DNA of 64,000 nucleotides from CAWDJT01 sp963828705 (GTDB lineage Bacteria > Desulfobacterota > Syntrophobacteria > Syntrophobacterales > Syntrophobacteraceae), in the NCBI GenBank assembly GCA_963828705.1, contig CAWHGA010000023.1:1-64000 (forward strand), given 5' to 3'. The translations under genes were made by a program, and so were the position numbers. The notes under the pieces are model-generated. The model was not told the origin of the DNA. It saw nothing but the letters and a program-made list of their open reading frames with translations, and searched no databases. The first letter of the stretch is position 1, and each line of letters starts with the position of its first letter. Shown piece after piece: positions 8,844 through 18,686 of this stretch.

Positions 8844-10992
8844 TCAGTGGGAGGTGGTCGCGGCGCTGAAACACTGCTCAATGGCGGCCACCAGTTGGCG
8901 GTAACTGACCGGTTTGGACAAGACCATGTCGACCCCTTGGGAATCCAGGTTCTGCCCTTCGTACTGGGCTCCCCAGCCGGTGATCATTACCACTGGAACC
9001 TCGGGGCGGAGTTCCTTGACCTTTTTGGCGATGAGCCAGCCATTGATCGAAGGCATTCCCAAGTCGGTGAACACCATGTCGAAATCACCCCGTTCGATCA
9101 GTTCCAGGGCTCTTTGCCCATCGTGTACGGCGGTCACCTGATGGCCCGCCATCTCCAGCATGTCCTGGACCAAACCGAGGACTTCTTCCTCGTCGTCCAC
9201 CACCAGAAGTCGCCGCGGTGGCATGAAGGGCATGGCTTCATGGGAAAGGACCTCGAGTGAATCGCCTTCTGCCGCCGGCAACTGAATCCGAAACCTGCTG
9301 CCTTTGCCTATCTGGCTCTGGACCGTGATCTCGCCACCATAGCGGGTTAACAGGCTGTAGGAGACACTCAACCCCAAGCCCGAATTGGATACCCCCTTGG
9401 TGGTGTAAAAGGGGTCGAAAATCTTCCGCTGAACCTCTTCATCCATCCCTGTCCCTGTATCAATCACCTCAATGATGACCCAGTCTTTCTGATGCTCACT
9501 TCGCAGCGTCAGGTTTCCGCCTTCAGGCATGGCATCGATGGCATTAAAGATCAGGTTGGTGAGCACCTCGCGCAGATCTGAAGCATGGACCGACGCCCAG
9601 CAGTCCGACTGGAGTTCTTTGCAGAACTCGATGGTGCAACCATGCTTCTCCATGGAATTCTTCCAGCGGGGACGCGTCAGTTCCGCGGCATCTTCAATGA
9701 TATCAGCAACATCCACCGCCATCGGGGGGGTGAGATGATCCTTATCCAGGCGCGTGAAACTCTGCAGCCGGCGAATGGTGTGGGCCCCATCGCGCACGGC
9801 CATTTCAATGTTCTGCAACCGCTGGCGAATCTCCGCGCCAGGGTCCTGATGCAGCAGCAACTGAGTGTTGCCCATGATCGTTGTGAGCAGATTATTGAAA
9901 TCATGTGCAACCCCGCCGGCCATGGTGCCCAGGGCGGAGAGCTTTTCGGCGCGCAAGAGCTTATCCGCAATAGCCTTGCTATCGGTAATGTCTTCGATGA
10001 TCAGCAAATGGCCCAGGATCGACCCGAAACCGTCATGTAATCGCTTCAAAAAAACGTTGGCTGAATAGCGTTCGCCCCCTGTCCGGACCATGGTTTCATC
10101 GTGCAAACGCTCCACGCCGGAGACGCTGGCACGCACCAACATCTCCTCGAAGACTGCCGGTCGGCTAAAGAATATAGCTGGCCGACGACCCAGCAGGTCC
10201 CTGTCATGATCACCTTGGAGCTCCTCCAGGGCCTTGTTGATCCGCGCGATTTTTCCTTTGGTGTCGAGCAGACAGATGCCCTGGGGGGCGTCGTCAATGA
10301 TCAGTTCCAAGAAGGAGTTGGCGGCCATCAGCTGCTGCGACTTCAGTTCGAGGGCGCTGGTCTTTTGGTCGACGTCGCACTGGAGGCGCTCGTTGCTGTC
10401 GGACAGGTGCTGTTGGAGAAAGGCATTCAAGATAACGTTACCGACAATGTTGCTGATCAATAACCAGTTGTGTTTTTCCAGGGCGGAAATGACACGTGGC
10501 GCGGTGCGGCTCAGGTTCATCACCCCCAGGTCCATGAGCGGCAAACAGATGAGCGCCCCAGGTTTGACCACGGCGTCAGGCTTTGCTGGGGATCGGTTCC
10601 TTTCCGGTGTCTTCGACAAAACATGCGGTTTTCGTATGAAACACGCGAACCGCAATTTCCTCTCGGGAGTTGAAGCGCAGGTTGCGGTGGTAGGGAAAGC
10701 CCTTGGCTTCATCGAGCAGATCGTCTATTCCGTAGGCCGCCGCCAGAGAAAGAAAACCTTGCTCCGTGTCCCAAAGAACCACGGAACAATTCTCGAAATC
10801 CGTCTCTTCGATCATAACCCGCACCAAATGATCACAGACCTCTTTCACCGTGGGTTTGTGCGGCAGAAGTTCGGTGAAACGGTGGATGAGGCCCAACACC
10901 CGTGTTTCTTCGCTATGACGTCGCTGCGCGGTGATGAACGCGGAGGTGATTCCAGGCGACGGTGTCTTGGGCTTGTTGATGTTATTGCGCAT
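8844..10992 (-). CDS. Hybrid histidine kinase (GAF-PAS-HisKA-HATPase-receiver), one frameshift
   Basis: The N-terminal part is a GAF-like domain (DHLVRVMIEETDFENCSVVLWD). A PAS domain follows (ELIIDDAPQGICLLD). The HisKA box is GGVAHDFNNLLTTIMGN with the phospho-His. N-box NLIFNAIDAM and G-boxes DTGTGMD and GLGLSVSYSLL form the ATPase. The C-terminal receiver has DDEEE, phospho-Asp in VFTDLGMP and lysine in LSKP. The frame breaks in a CCCC run near 10580; removing one C joins GKEPIP to AKPDAVVKPG. ATG at 10992 is preferred because it follows the HDOD gene by 67 bases. It probably works with that HDOD protein, with an unknown signal. Confidence 0.85.
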
Positions 10993-11059
10993 TATTTTTC
11001 TACTCTTTTGGTCAAGACCTGTTGGAAGCTTATTGCCGCTGTCGAATAACTGGAAACCC

Positions 11060-11938
11060 TCATGCCGACTTGAGCATATTCCACATATTGGCAGATTCAT
11101 TCCGAATAACTACGGCTTTTTCGCCAAGATACTGCCATTCATCCTTAGAAATATAAAGCTGATCGCAGCATTCATTGACGTGGTCTTGATTGGGTTGATT
11201 GTTACTATCTTCAGCATACGCCAAAACATTAGCCAAATATATCAAGCTAACTTCTTTTTGAGATTCCGGGGCGCTGAGAGGAGCATGATGATATTCCATA
11301 ACTACCTGATAAACAGTAGGTAAATGCCATTTGATTGCAAGCCATTTGCCAATCAGAGTGTGAGGCATACCATGCCGCTCCTCGGCCACATAAGACGAAA
11401 CACTGGACTCACTTGCCAGCCTATGAATCTGATGGTAGTCATCCAGGAAGTAGAACATCAGTACCATTCGTCCCAGATCGTGGAGCAAACCCAGAACATA
11501 ACTCTCTTCAGCCTGAATCCATGGGCGCAACTGGGCGATGCTGCGTGCCAAACCGCCCGTGGCAAATGAATGTTGCCAGAGTTGCATTTGTTCCTGTTGA
11601 TTGACCGCATCTGAGTGGAAATTCTGCATCAGGAGAGCACACAAGCAAATGTTTTGAACTTCGTGAAAGCCGATGGCCACAACCGCGCGGGAGACGGTTG
11701 TGACCTTGCCACAGAAACCATAATAGGCGGAATTGGCGGCCCGCAGCACTTTGGCAGTCACGGCCTGATCACGCAGAATGACGTCCTCCAGGTTGTTGGC
11801 AGAGGACTTCTCCTGCTGGATGATGTCCAGCAACTGGAACAGCGTCTGCGGAATGGGAGGTAGACAATCGGTTTGCAAAACCCGCGCACGCAAACGCTGC
11901 CCGCTGTCAAATGTTGCTAACTGTTCGGGTGAATGCAT
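11060..11938 (-). CDS. HDOD domain protein
   Basis: About 292 residues dominated by an HDOD domain: LPPIPQTLFQLLDIIQ, LRDQAVTAKVLRAANSAYYG, VTTVSRAVVAIGFHEVQNI and the HDLGRM segment typical of the degenerate HD superfamily. The histidines HDLGR and YHHAPLS are kept, but a complete HD phosphodiesterase metal site is not evident. HDOD proteins act in signal transduction, often beside sensor kinases. ATG 11938 is chosen over an in-frame TTG 45 bases upstream. It is first in a two-gene unit with the hybrid kinase. Confidence 0.85.
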   Translation of the reverse strand: MHSPEQLATFDSGQRLRARVLQTDCLPPIPQTLFQLLDIIQQEKSSANNLEDVILRDQAVTAKVLRAANSAYYGFCGKVTTVSRAVVAIGFHEVQNICLCALLMQNFHSDAVNQQEQMQLWQHSFATGGLARSIAQLRPWIQAEESYVLGLLHDLGRMVLMFYFLDDYHQIHRLASESSVSSYVAEERHGMPHTLIGKWLAIKWHLPTVYQVVMEYHHAPLSAPESQKEVSLIYLANVLAYAEDSNNQPNQDHVNECCDQLYISKDEWQYLGEKAVVIRNESANMWNMLKSA

Positions 11939-12111
11939 CTCTTTGTCACGCAAGGTATCCGGTTGAATTTTGGTTTTGATAGAAAAACTCGCTGATCTAA
12001 GCTACTTAACAATTTAGTCCGACGTTTACACCAATCCACGTCTTTCCACCATGTTCTTGTACGTACTATTCGGCAGAAGGTGCGAATTCGGTGAAGGCTT
12101 TTTCTAACCGG

Positions 12112-13110
12112 TTATGTGGGTCGTTGGGCCATCACCAGACTGGCGCTGTTGGGCAAGCCGTCATAGACCAGATGCTGAGGGTGCTCAAAGCCCGCGTCCT
12201 GAAGCCATCCCTGGATTTCCGGCAAGGAGTAGGATCGCCCGGCGGGGGTGTGAAGTAGCATGTTGAGCGCGAATACCGCTGCAAACACAGGTGCGGTCTT
12301 GGTTTCGTTCAAGATGAACTCCTGAATGACGATCCTTCCACCGGGTTTGACGATGGGATGGACCTTATTGATGAGCATCGCGCACTCATCGAAGCTACAA
12401 CTGTGGAGAATCTGCGACAGAAAAACCATATCAAAAGGTCCGGCCGGGAGGGGGTCCTTCAGGAAATTGCCGGCCGTGAAGCTCACCCTTTGTTCTAGGG
12501 CGGCAGCGGCGATCTGTTGCCGGGCAACGGCCTCGCTACCGGGCATGTCGTAAATGACTCCGCGCAACTCCGAGATTTGGCGGCAGAACCTTAGACAGTA
12601 GGTGCCTGGGCCGCCACCCAGATCCAAGAAAGACCGGCATCCGGCAAGGTCCAGTCGGGCCGCCAGGATGTCCGCGCCTCGGATGGCCAAATCGCGCATG
12701 CCCAGCAAAAAACGCCGAGTGGTTTCCTCAGTGCGCTCCCGTGCCGGTCCCGGAGGTCCCCCGGCCCGAACCGCTTCCTCCAGGCGCCCCCAATCGTGGT
12801 AAAGGTGGCTGTGGTGATAGATGATGTTTCCCATGAATCCTGGGGAATTTTCATCCAGATATTGCCGACTGATGGGGGCGTTTTGGTAGGTCTCGCCAGT
12901 CTTTATGACCAACCCCATGGCGCTCAATGCATCCAGAAGCATCCCCGTGGCCCGGGCGTCGGCCGCTAGACGGCCAGCCAGCTGTTCGGCGACCAGGGTT
13001 TCGTCGCCAAGATGGGCAAAGACCTGCATCTTGATGGCGCAATGAAGCACGCAAACATTCCAATAGGAGCCGCCAAAGTCGTGAAGCTCTTTGATATCGG
13101 AGAATTCCAT
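12112..13110 (-). CDS. SAM-dependent O-methyltransferase (COMT/CrtF type)
   Basis: 332 residues. The N-terminal winged-helix dimerisation region (LHCAIKMQVFAHLGD ... LLDALSAMGLV) is followed by a class I methyltransferase. SAM motif I is FLDLGGGPGTYCLRF; the acidic motif is VIYDMP; the DMVFLSQILHSC and VKPGGRIVIQEFILNE blocks complete the pattern. It belongs to the family of caffeate/acetylserotonin and hydroxyneurosporene methyltransferases, but the substrate cannot be read from sequence. Transcribed alone; no biosynthetic partners are adjacent. Confidence 0.85.
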   Translation of the reverse strand: MEFSDIKELHDFGGSYWNVCVLHCAIKMQVFAHLGDETLVAEQLAGRLAADARATGMLLDALSAMGLVIKTGETYQNAPISRQYLDENSPGFMGNIIYHHSHLYHDWGRLEEAVRAGGPPGPARERTEETTRRFLLGMRDLAIRGADILAARLDLAGCRSFLDLGGGPGTYCLRFCRQISELRGVIYDMPGSEAVARQQIAAAALEQRVSFTAGNFLKDPLPAGPFDMVFLSQILHSCSFDECAMLINKVHPIVKPGGRIVIQEFILNETKTAPVFAAVFALNMLLHTPAGRSYSLPEIQGWLQDAGFEHPQHLVYDGLPNSASLVMAQRPT

Positions 13111-13593
13111 TGTATTTTTCCCATTTACTGTGACTTAGGGGTAAAGTTTGCGGGCTATGCCCGCACAGGTCTCGCTAAGATTGGCCCAATCATCGCCGGC
13201 AATCGCTCCAGCTTTGCCTGTGGGGTGCTATGCATGCTGGGTGTCGCCGGTCCCGCCACGGCGGGGCCGTCTTCAAGGTCTCCGTCGACAGACCAATTGG
13301 GTGTACCGTGCAGTCCCTCTACGCAAACTCCTGGGGCGCTAAGCAAGTCGTTCATGCGGCACCTGGATTATGGAATGAACGGCAGCGGGGGTTCGTCACC
13401 TCCCCAAAACACCCTGGAATCGTTGTCAATTGGGGGTGGGCGTAGAGCCCGCCCCTGCATCTGGACTAGGAACAGGGCCTATCCGGATGGAGAGAATTAG
13501 GTTCCTCTCCCAAGCAAATGGGGCGAGGAACCACCAGGCAACGACATCGGATGAGACGATCGGAAGGGAAAGAGTCGTGTTCCTAGGTGAACA
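13111..13593. other. Intergenic region with hairpins
   Basis: No gene. Contains a GC-rich imperfect hairpin around 13250-13270 and an 8-bp inverted repeat GGTTCCTC/GAGGAACC at 13500-13507 and 13525-13532, just past the rubrerythrin stop, which may terminate that transcript. Confidence 0.45.
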
Positions 13594-14088
13594 CTAATCC
13601 ACTTTGAAGAACTGCTTTGGGTTGGCACCACAAACCGGGCATTTGTCGGGTGGAGCATCGGCAACCGTATAGCCACAGATCTTACAAACGTAGTAATCGG
13701 ATATTGGGAGCTTGTCCATCTGCTCCAGAGCCTCTTGGTACAGTCCGGCGTGAACCTTTTCGACCTCGTTAGCATAGGTGAAGCTGATCTCGGCCTGGCG
13801 TTCGCCTTCTTCCTTGGCTTCGGCGATCATCTGCGGATACATATGCTTGAATTCGTGAGTTTCGCCGGCAATGGCTTCCTGCAGGTTTTCCTTGGTGCTT
13901 TTGACTCCCTTCATGGTGCGTAGATGTTTATGCGCATGGATGGTTTCCGCCGCCGCAGCAGCTCGAAACAACTTGGCAACTCCCGGTAGGTTTTCGTCCT
14001 CGGCACGTTCCGCAAACGCCAGGTACTTGCGGTTGGCCTGTGATTCACCGGCGAAGGCTTCCTTCAAGTTATTCTCTGTTTTTGACAT
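13594..14088 (-). CDS. rbr: Rubrerythrin
   Basis: 164 residues from ATG 14088, fixed by an AAGGAGG site 5 bases upstream; the longer open frame is not needed. The ferritin-like diiron domain has ESQANRKYLAF, AETIHAHKHL, GETHEFKHMYP and YANEVEKVHAGLY. The C-terminal rubredoxin-like centre is YVCKICGYTVADAPPDKCPVCG with CxxC pairs. The enzyme reduces hydrogen peroxide in the cytoplasm of anaerobes. This fits an obligate anaerobe with oxygen-sensitive CO dehydrogenase. Standard length, no defects. Confidence 0.95.
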   Translation of the reverse strand: MSKTENNLKEAFAGESQANRKYLAFAERAEDENLPGVAKLFRAAAAAETIHAHKHLRTMKGVKSTKENLQEAIAGETHEFKHMYPQMIAEAKEEGERQAEISFTYANEVEKVHAGLYQEALEQMDKLPISDYYVCKICGYTVADAPPDKCPVCGANPKQFFKVD

Positions 14089-14460
14089 GATTTCCTCCTT
14101 GGATGGGATAGACGTGGCAGAAGGCCTCTGAGTGTTCCTCCCGCTGCCGCCGGGATGGGCCGCAGAAGCGGCAGGAAAAACGGTCAAGGGAAATTTGGAC
14201 TCTGGGTGCCGATGCACACCGAGCATGCTCTCGATGTGGCTCACTATTATATTGATTACTCAGAGACTTCCGTCAAGAGTTTTCAGAACGGAATCCGCCT
14301 GGTGTCGCTTCGAGTCGGATCTCGGCAGTGCCATGGAGTTTGGGGTTTTCTTCCGGGGAGGATGGTACTATAGCTTGCAAGGTGACGCGAGGCAAAAGGA
14401 ATGGAGTGATGGCCAGAGCGGAAGCTGCTTAATGGCACAGGTTCGAACGGGGAGCATGGA
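14089..14460. other. Divergent intergenic region, rbr / rlmD
   Basis: 372 bases between divergent genes, presumably holding both promoters. No clear consensus boxes or small gene found. Confidence 0.4.
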
Positions 14461-15897
14461 ATGATGCAAGAGGTTCGAAAAGGCAGTGAGCTCGACCTGA
14501 CTGTGGAAAAGCTGGCTTTTGGCGGTCAGGGTCTGGCCCGCCTGGGTGAGTTCGTGGTGTTTCTGGATCGGGCGTTGCCTGGTCAGCAGGTACGAGCGCG
14601 GATCACGCGCAAACGCCGCCAGTACGCGGAAGCACGCTGCCTGGCGGTGCTGTCACCGGCTGAAAACCAGCAACCGGCCTTCTGCCCGCACTTTGGTGCC
14701 TGTGGCGGTTGCCATTGGCAGGAATTGCCCTACGACCAGCAACTCCACTGGAAGACAGTGCAGGTCGCGGAATGCCTGCAGCACCTCGCCGGTTGTCAAG
14801 TCGCATCGGTGGCCGCGACTTTGGCTGCGCCGGAAACCATCTACTACCGTAACAAGATGGAGTATTCCTTCTCGGACCGGTTGTGGCTGACCGCGCAACC
14901 GCCGGCCGAGCGTGATTCGGCCGGGCCGCCGGCCTTTGGCCTGGGGCTGCATGCGCGCGGTGTGTTTGCCAAGGTCATCAACCTCGAGACCTGTTTTCTG
15001 CAATCTGCGCAGTCGGTGGCGATCCTCAAGGAAATCCGTGCCTGGGCCGAAGCCAGTGGTTTGGTGCCGTACACCACGCGCACCCATCAGGGATTCTGGC
15101 GCTTCGCGGTGGTGCGTGAAGGCAAGCGCACCGGGCAGACTCTGGTCCACATCCTGACCGCTACCCACCGCGACCAGGACCGAGTGCTGGGAGACCTGGC
15201 AGCCCATCTGGCCAGCCGCTTCCCGGCGATGACCTCGTTTGTCCATTCCATCAGTCATAAAAAGGCGCAGGTTGCCATTGCCGATGAAACCCGCACGATC
15301 ATTGGTTCCGGTTTCATCGAAGAGCGGCTGGGGGAACTTCGTTTCCGCATTTCGGCGCATTCCTTTTTCCAGACCAACACTCTGGGTGCCGAGCGACTCT
15401 ACGATACCGTCCTGCGCCTGGCGGGCTTCACCGGTCAGGAGGCGGTCTGGGACCTCTATTGCGGCACCGGCAGCATTGCCTTGTACGTTGCCCACCAGGT
15501 GAAACGCGTGTTGGGTTTTGAAGTGATCCCGGAAGCCATTGCCGATGCCCGCAACAATGCGCAACTAAATGGGATCAGCAACTGCTTCTTCCATCTCGGC
15601 AATATGGATGATCTGAGCCGCGATTCTACGGCGATGGCTGGGCAGTTGGGTCGCCCCGACGTCATCATTACCGACCCGCCGCGGGCTGGGATGCATCCAC
15701 GGGTGGTCAAGGCGCTACTGGATCTGGCCCCGGCCAGAATCATTGCGGTTTCCTGCAATCCATCGACACTGGCTAGAGATCTTGCTATGCTACTTCCCGC
15801 CTATGACGTCAAGGCGGTCCAGCCGGTGGATATGTTCCCGCATACGCCCCATATCGAATGCGTGGTGGCGCTGGAGAAGCGCGTACGGTTATCCTGA
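14461..15897 (+). CDS. rlmD: 23S rRNA (uracil-C5)-methyltransferase RlmD-type
   Basis: 478 residues. The N-terminal TRAM domain (KLAFGGQGLARLGEFVVFLD) is followed by iron-sulfur cysteines in CPHFGACGGCHWQ. The class I methyltransferase core has WDLYCGTGSIALYV. The catalytic/release region is DPPRAGMHPRVVKALL and VSCNPSTLARDLA, where the Cys of SCNP is the nucleophile. The family methylates U1939 (RlmD) or U747 (RlmC) of 23S rRNA; RlmD is the usual call for this length with a TRAM domain. The PBP1B gene starts 14 bases downstream, so the two may be cotranscribed. Confidence 0.9.
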   Translation: MMQEVRKGSELDLTVEKLAFGGQGLARLGEFVVFLDRALPGQQVRARITRKRRQYAEARCLAVLSPAENQQPAFCPHFGACGGCHWQELPYDQQLHWKTVQVAECLQHLAGCQVASVAATLAAPETIYYRNKMEYSFSDRLWLTAQPPAERDSAGPPAFGLGLHARGVFAKVINLETCFLQSAQSVAILKEIRAWAEASGLVPYTTRTHQGFWRFAVVREGKRTGQTLVHILTATHRDQDRVLGDLAAHLASRFPAMTSFVHSISHKKAQVAIADETRTIIGSGFIEERLGELRFRISAHSFFQTNTLGAERLYDTVLRLAGFTGQEAVWDLYCGTGSIALYVAHQVKRVLGFEVIPEAIADARNNAQLNGISNCFFHLGNMDDLSRDSTAMAGQLGRPDVIITDPPRAGMHPRVVKALLDLAPARIIAVSCNPSTLARDLAMLLPAYDVKAVQPVDMFPHTPHIECVVALEKRVRLS

Positions 15898-15911
15898 AAG
15901 CAACAAGAGCT

Positions 15912-18206
15912 ATGAGGCTCAGGCGGAAACGCTACATCTTCGCGGAACCAGATGCGACGACGCGATCTTGGCGGGGTGGGTCGCGGCTATGGTACCTTGC
16001 GCTGCTGATCACCTGCCTGGGGATGATTGCAGGAGGCTACTTCTACTACTTTTCCACGGAAATCAGAGATCGCTTCGCGTCACGCAAGTGGAGCGTTCCC
16101 GCGCGGGTGTTCTCGGCCACAACCCCGCTCTATCCTGGCCAGACCCTTTCCATGAGCACACTCGAACAACTGCTGACCAAGCGGAGCTACCGGCCCACTA
16201 CCGCCAGGGAGTTGCGAGCCGGGGAATTTCGCCGGGAAACCAACAGCATCGTGGCCTACCTCCGTGAATTCCGCTTTCCCGGCAAGGAAATCGTCGCGCA
16301 GCAGGTGGAATTTCACTTCACGCGGGACAAACTGGCTTCCTTCCATGGCCCCCAGGGGCCGCTACCCTTTCTGGAACTCGAACCGGTGGATATGGCGCAG
16401 CTGTTTGGGGGCAATCGGGAAAGCCGCTTGCTGATCAACATCCGGCAGGTGCCCCGCTATTTGGTGAATGCGGTCACGGCTATCGAAGACCACCGTTTCT
16501 TTGAACATCGCGGGGTAGACTGGTTGGGCATCCTGCGGGCCCTTTGGACCGACCTGCGTACCCGCAGCATCGCCCAGGGCGGTTCCACCATCACCCAACA
16601 ACTGGTGAAAAACTACTTCCTGACCTCAGAACGAACCTTCCGCCGCAAGGTGGTGGAAGCCTGCATGGCGCTGGTGCTGGAATCCTCCTATACCAAGGAC
16701 GAGATCCTGGAGATGTATCTCAACGAAATCTACCTGGGCCAGCGCGGCAGTGTCGCCATTCACGGCATGGGAGAAGCGGCCCGCTACTATTTCGGCCGCA
16801 ACGTTGAAGATCTCACTCTATCCGAAGCCGCGATCCTGGCGGGGATGATCCAGAGGCCTAACGCCTTTTCGCCGTACCGTCATGCTCGATCATGCCAGGA
16901 AAGACGCAATGCCGTTTTGAAACGCATGTTCGAATTGGATCAACTGGCGTCCTCCGCTTATGAAGAGGCTCGGCTTTCACCCCTGAAGGTCTTGCCCGAA
17001 GTGTTGCCGGTCAAGGTGGCTCCTTATTTTGTCGATTACGTGCGCCAGCAACTCCAAGAGCTGTACGCGCCGGAAGTGTTGGAGCGAGAAGGGCTGACTA
17101 TTTACACCACGCTGCACGCGGAAATCGCTGATGCCGCTGAAAAAGCCGTGTATGAGGGTCTACAGCAACTGGAGCGGGAGCACCCGCAGCTGACGGCGGA
17201 CGCCACCAAAACGCCCCTGCAAGCGCTGATGATAGTGCTTCAGCCCAAGACCGGTGCGGTCCTCGCTCTGGTCGGCGGCCGCGATTATGATGCCAGCACC
17301 TATAACCGCGCGCTTTATGCATTGCGCCAGCCGGGTTCGGCGATCAAACCGTTCGTTTATCTGGCTGGTCTGGACCAGTATGCCACCACCAGTGGACTAA
17401 CGGATGCTCCCACCACCTACGAACTGGGTGCCAAGTCCTGGTCACCCCACAACTATGATCAACGTTATCGCGGACCGGTGACTGTCCGGCAGTCGCTGGA
17501 GGAATCCCTCAACGTGCCTACCGTGCAGCTCGCAATGAATACAGGTTTGCCGAAGATCATCGAGACCTTAAGGAGCTTCGGTATCCAGTCGCCGCTGCAG
17601 CCGGTGCCATCGCTGGCACTGGGGGCGTTCGAAGTGACCCCGCTGGAACTGGCCAGGGCCTATGCGACCCTCGGTAATGAAGGGCAGAAACCGTATTTGT
17701 TGTCGGTCAGGGCCGTGGTCGCGGACACCGGGGAAGTGCAGCAACAGCGCCACATTGATATGATCTCGGTGACCAGCGCCGCCCGGGCATACATCATCAC
17801 CAATATGCTGGAAGGGGTTATGCAGCGGGGCACGGCCAAGAGCGCGCGGAGTCTGGGGATTGATTTCCCCTCTGCGGGGAAAACCGGCACCACCAGCGAC
17901 TATGCAGATTCCTGGTTTGTGGGATACACTACCGACTTGCTCGTTCTGGTGTGGGTGGGTTGCGATGATCGGCGTCCCACGGGACTCACTGGCGCCAGCG
18001 GGGCACTTAGGATCTGGGCGCGTTTTTGCGAGCTGATCCGTCCGTGGATGTATCCACAACCGTTTCGAGTGCCGCCTGGCATCGTCCAACGTATGGTCTG
18101 CAATGATTCCGGCATGATGGCCACGGCCAACTGCACGCGCAAACAGATTGAATCCTTCCTGAGCGACCGAGTGCCGGAACAGCTCTGCGAAATCCATGGG
18201 AAATAG
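15912..18206 (+). CDS. mrcB: Penicillin-binding protein 1B (bifunctional peptidoglycan synthase)
   Basis: About 764 residues from ATG 15912, chosen over an upstream in-frame start inside rlmD. One transmembrane anchor near residues 30-50 (LWYLALLITCLGMIAGGYFYY) is followed by a UB2H-like region (VPARVFSATTPLYPGQ). The GT51 transglycosylase has the catalytic Glu in AIEDHRFFEHRGVD and GGSTITQQLVKN. The transpeptidase has SxxK in GSAIKPF, SLN in EESLNVPTV and KTGTT. It polymerises and cross-links peptidoglycan in the periplasm. The UB2H-like region supports class 1B rather than 1A. Intact. Confidence 0.9.
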   Translation: MRLRRKRYIFAEPDATTRSWRGGSRLWYLALLITCLGMIAGGYFYYFSTEIRDRFASRKWSVPARVFSATTPLYPGQTLSMSTLEQLLTKRSYRPTTARELRAGEFRRETNSIVAYLREFRFPGKEIVAQQVEFHFTRDKLASFHGPQGPLPFLELEPVDMAQLFGGNRESRLLINIRQVPRYLVNAVTAIEDHRFFEHRGVDWLGILRALWTDLRTRSIAQGGSTITQQLVKNYFLTSERTFRRKVVEACMALVLESSYTKDEILEMYLNEIYLGQRGSVAIHGMGEAARYYFGRNVEDLTLSEAAILAGMIQRPNAFSPYRHARSCQERRNAVLKRMFELDQLASSAYEEARLSPLKVLPEVLPVKVAPYFVDYVRQQLQELYAPEVLEREGLTIYTTLHAEIADAAEKAVYEGLQQLEREHPQLTADATKTPLQALMIVLQPKTGAVLALVGGRDYDASTYNRALYALRQPGSAIKPFVYLAGLDQYATTSGLTDAPTTYELGAKSWSPHNYDQRYRGPVTVRQSLEESLNVPTVQLAMNTGLPKIIETLRSFGIQSPLQPVPSLALGAFEVTPLELARAYATLGNEGQKPYLLSVRAVVADTGEVQQQRHIDMISVTSAARAYIITNMLEGVMQRGTAKSARSLGIDFPSAGKTGTTSDYADSWFVGYTTDLLVLVWVGCDDRRPTGLTGASGALRIWARFCELIRPWMYPQPFRVPPGIVQRMVCNDSGMMATANCTRKQIESFLSDRVPEQLCEIHGK

Positions 18207-18524
18207 CGGCATACTCACGCCCAGAGGTAAAGAAAGCCAGGACGCAGGGACGACGGGATGGGAGACAGGAGACAAGGAGCGATGCTGTTGACTTATGAGT
18301 TGCCCACTGAAGCGTAAACCCACTCGGTGCCACGGGCAACCATGGTGTGGGGTTGCCGGTGCTTGCGGCCATCATCTCCATGCACGGGCAAGCGAAACTT
18401 GACCATGGTACCCAACCATCCAGCGATATTGATCTGCCCCTCCGGAGGCTTCGCGACTTGGCGTGAGGCGAAAACGATTTTTGAGCATATATCCAACCAG
18501 GGCAACGACTGGCAGGAGTCCGTT

Positions 18525-18686
18525 TTACCGTTCTTTCCCCATTTCAAGCCGGCCCTGGCGGACCAGCTCTTCTGCCAGGAGGGTTTCCTGCAGCAGTTGG
18601 ATGATTTCATGCACTGCCGCTTCGCCGAGCTGCTCAAGGTGCGGACCACATTGGATGCCGGTGACGGAGCTACGGCGCCAGTTCAT
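18525..18686 (-). CDS. Hypothetical small protein, 53 aa
   Basis: An ATG at 18686 lies inside the last codons of the M20 peptidase, and the frame stays open to TAA at 18525. The middle is helical and acidic (HEIIQLLQETLLAEELV), with two cysteine/histidine positions near the start. The overlap suggests translational coupling. Family not recognised; it could equally be the displaced tail of the peptidase, though that protein already reaches a normal family end. Confidence 0.35.
   Translation of the reverse strand: MNWRRSSVTGIQCGPHLEQLGEAAVHEIIQLLQETLLAEELVRQGRLEMGKER

Noticed and set aside
18293..18524. A further small minus-strand gene after the 53-aa ORF
   Set aside because: The frame ending in VARGTEWVYASVGNS has no start signal or recognisable family and may be noise.
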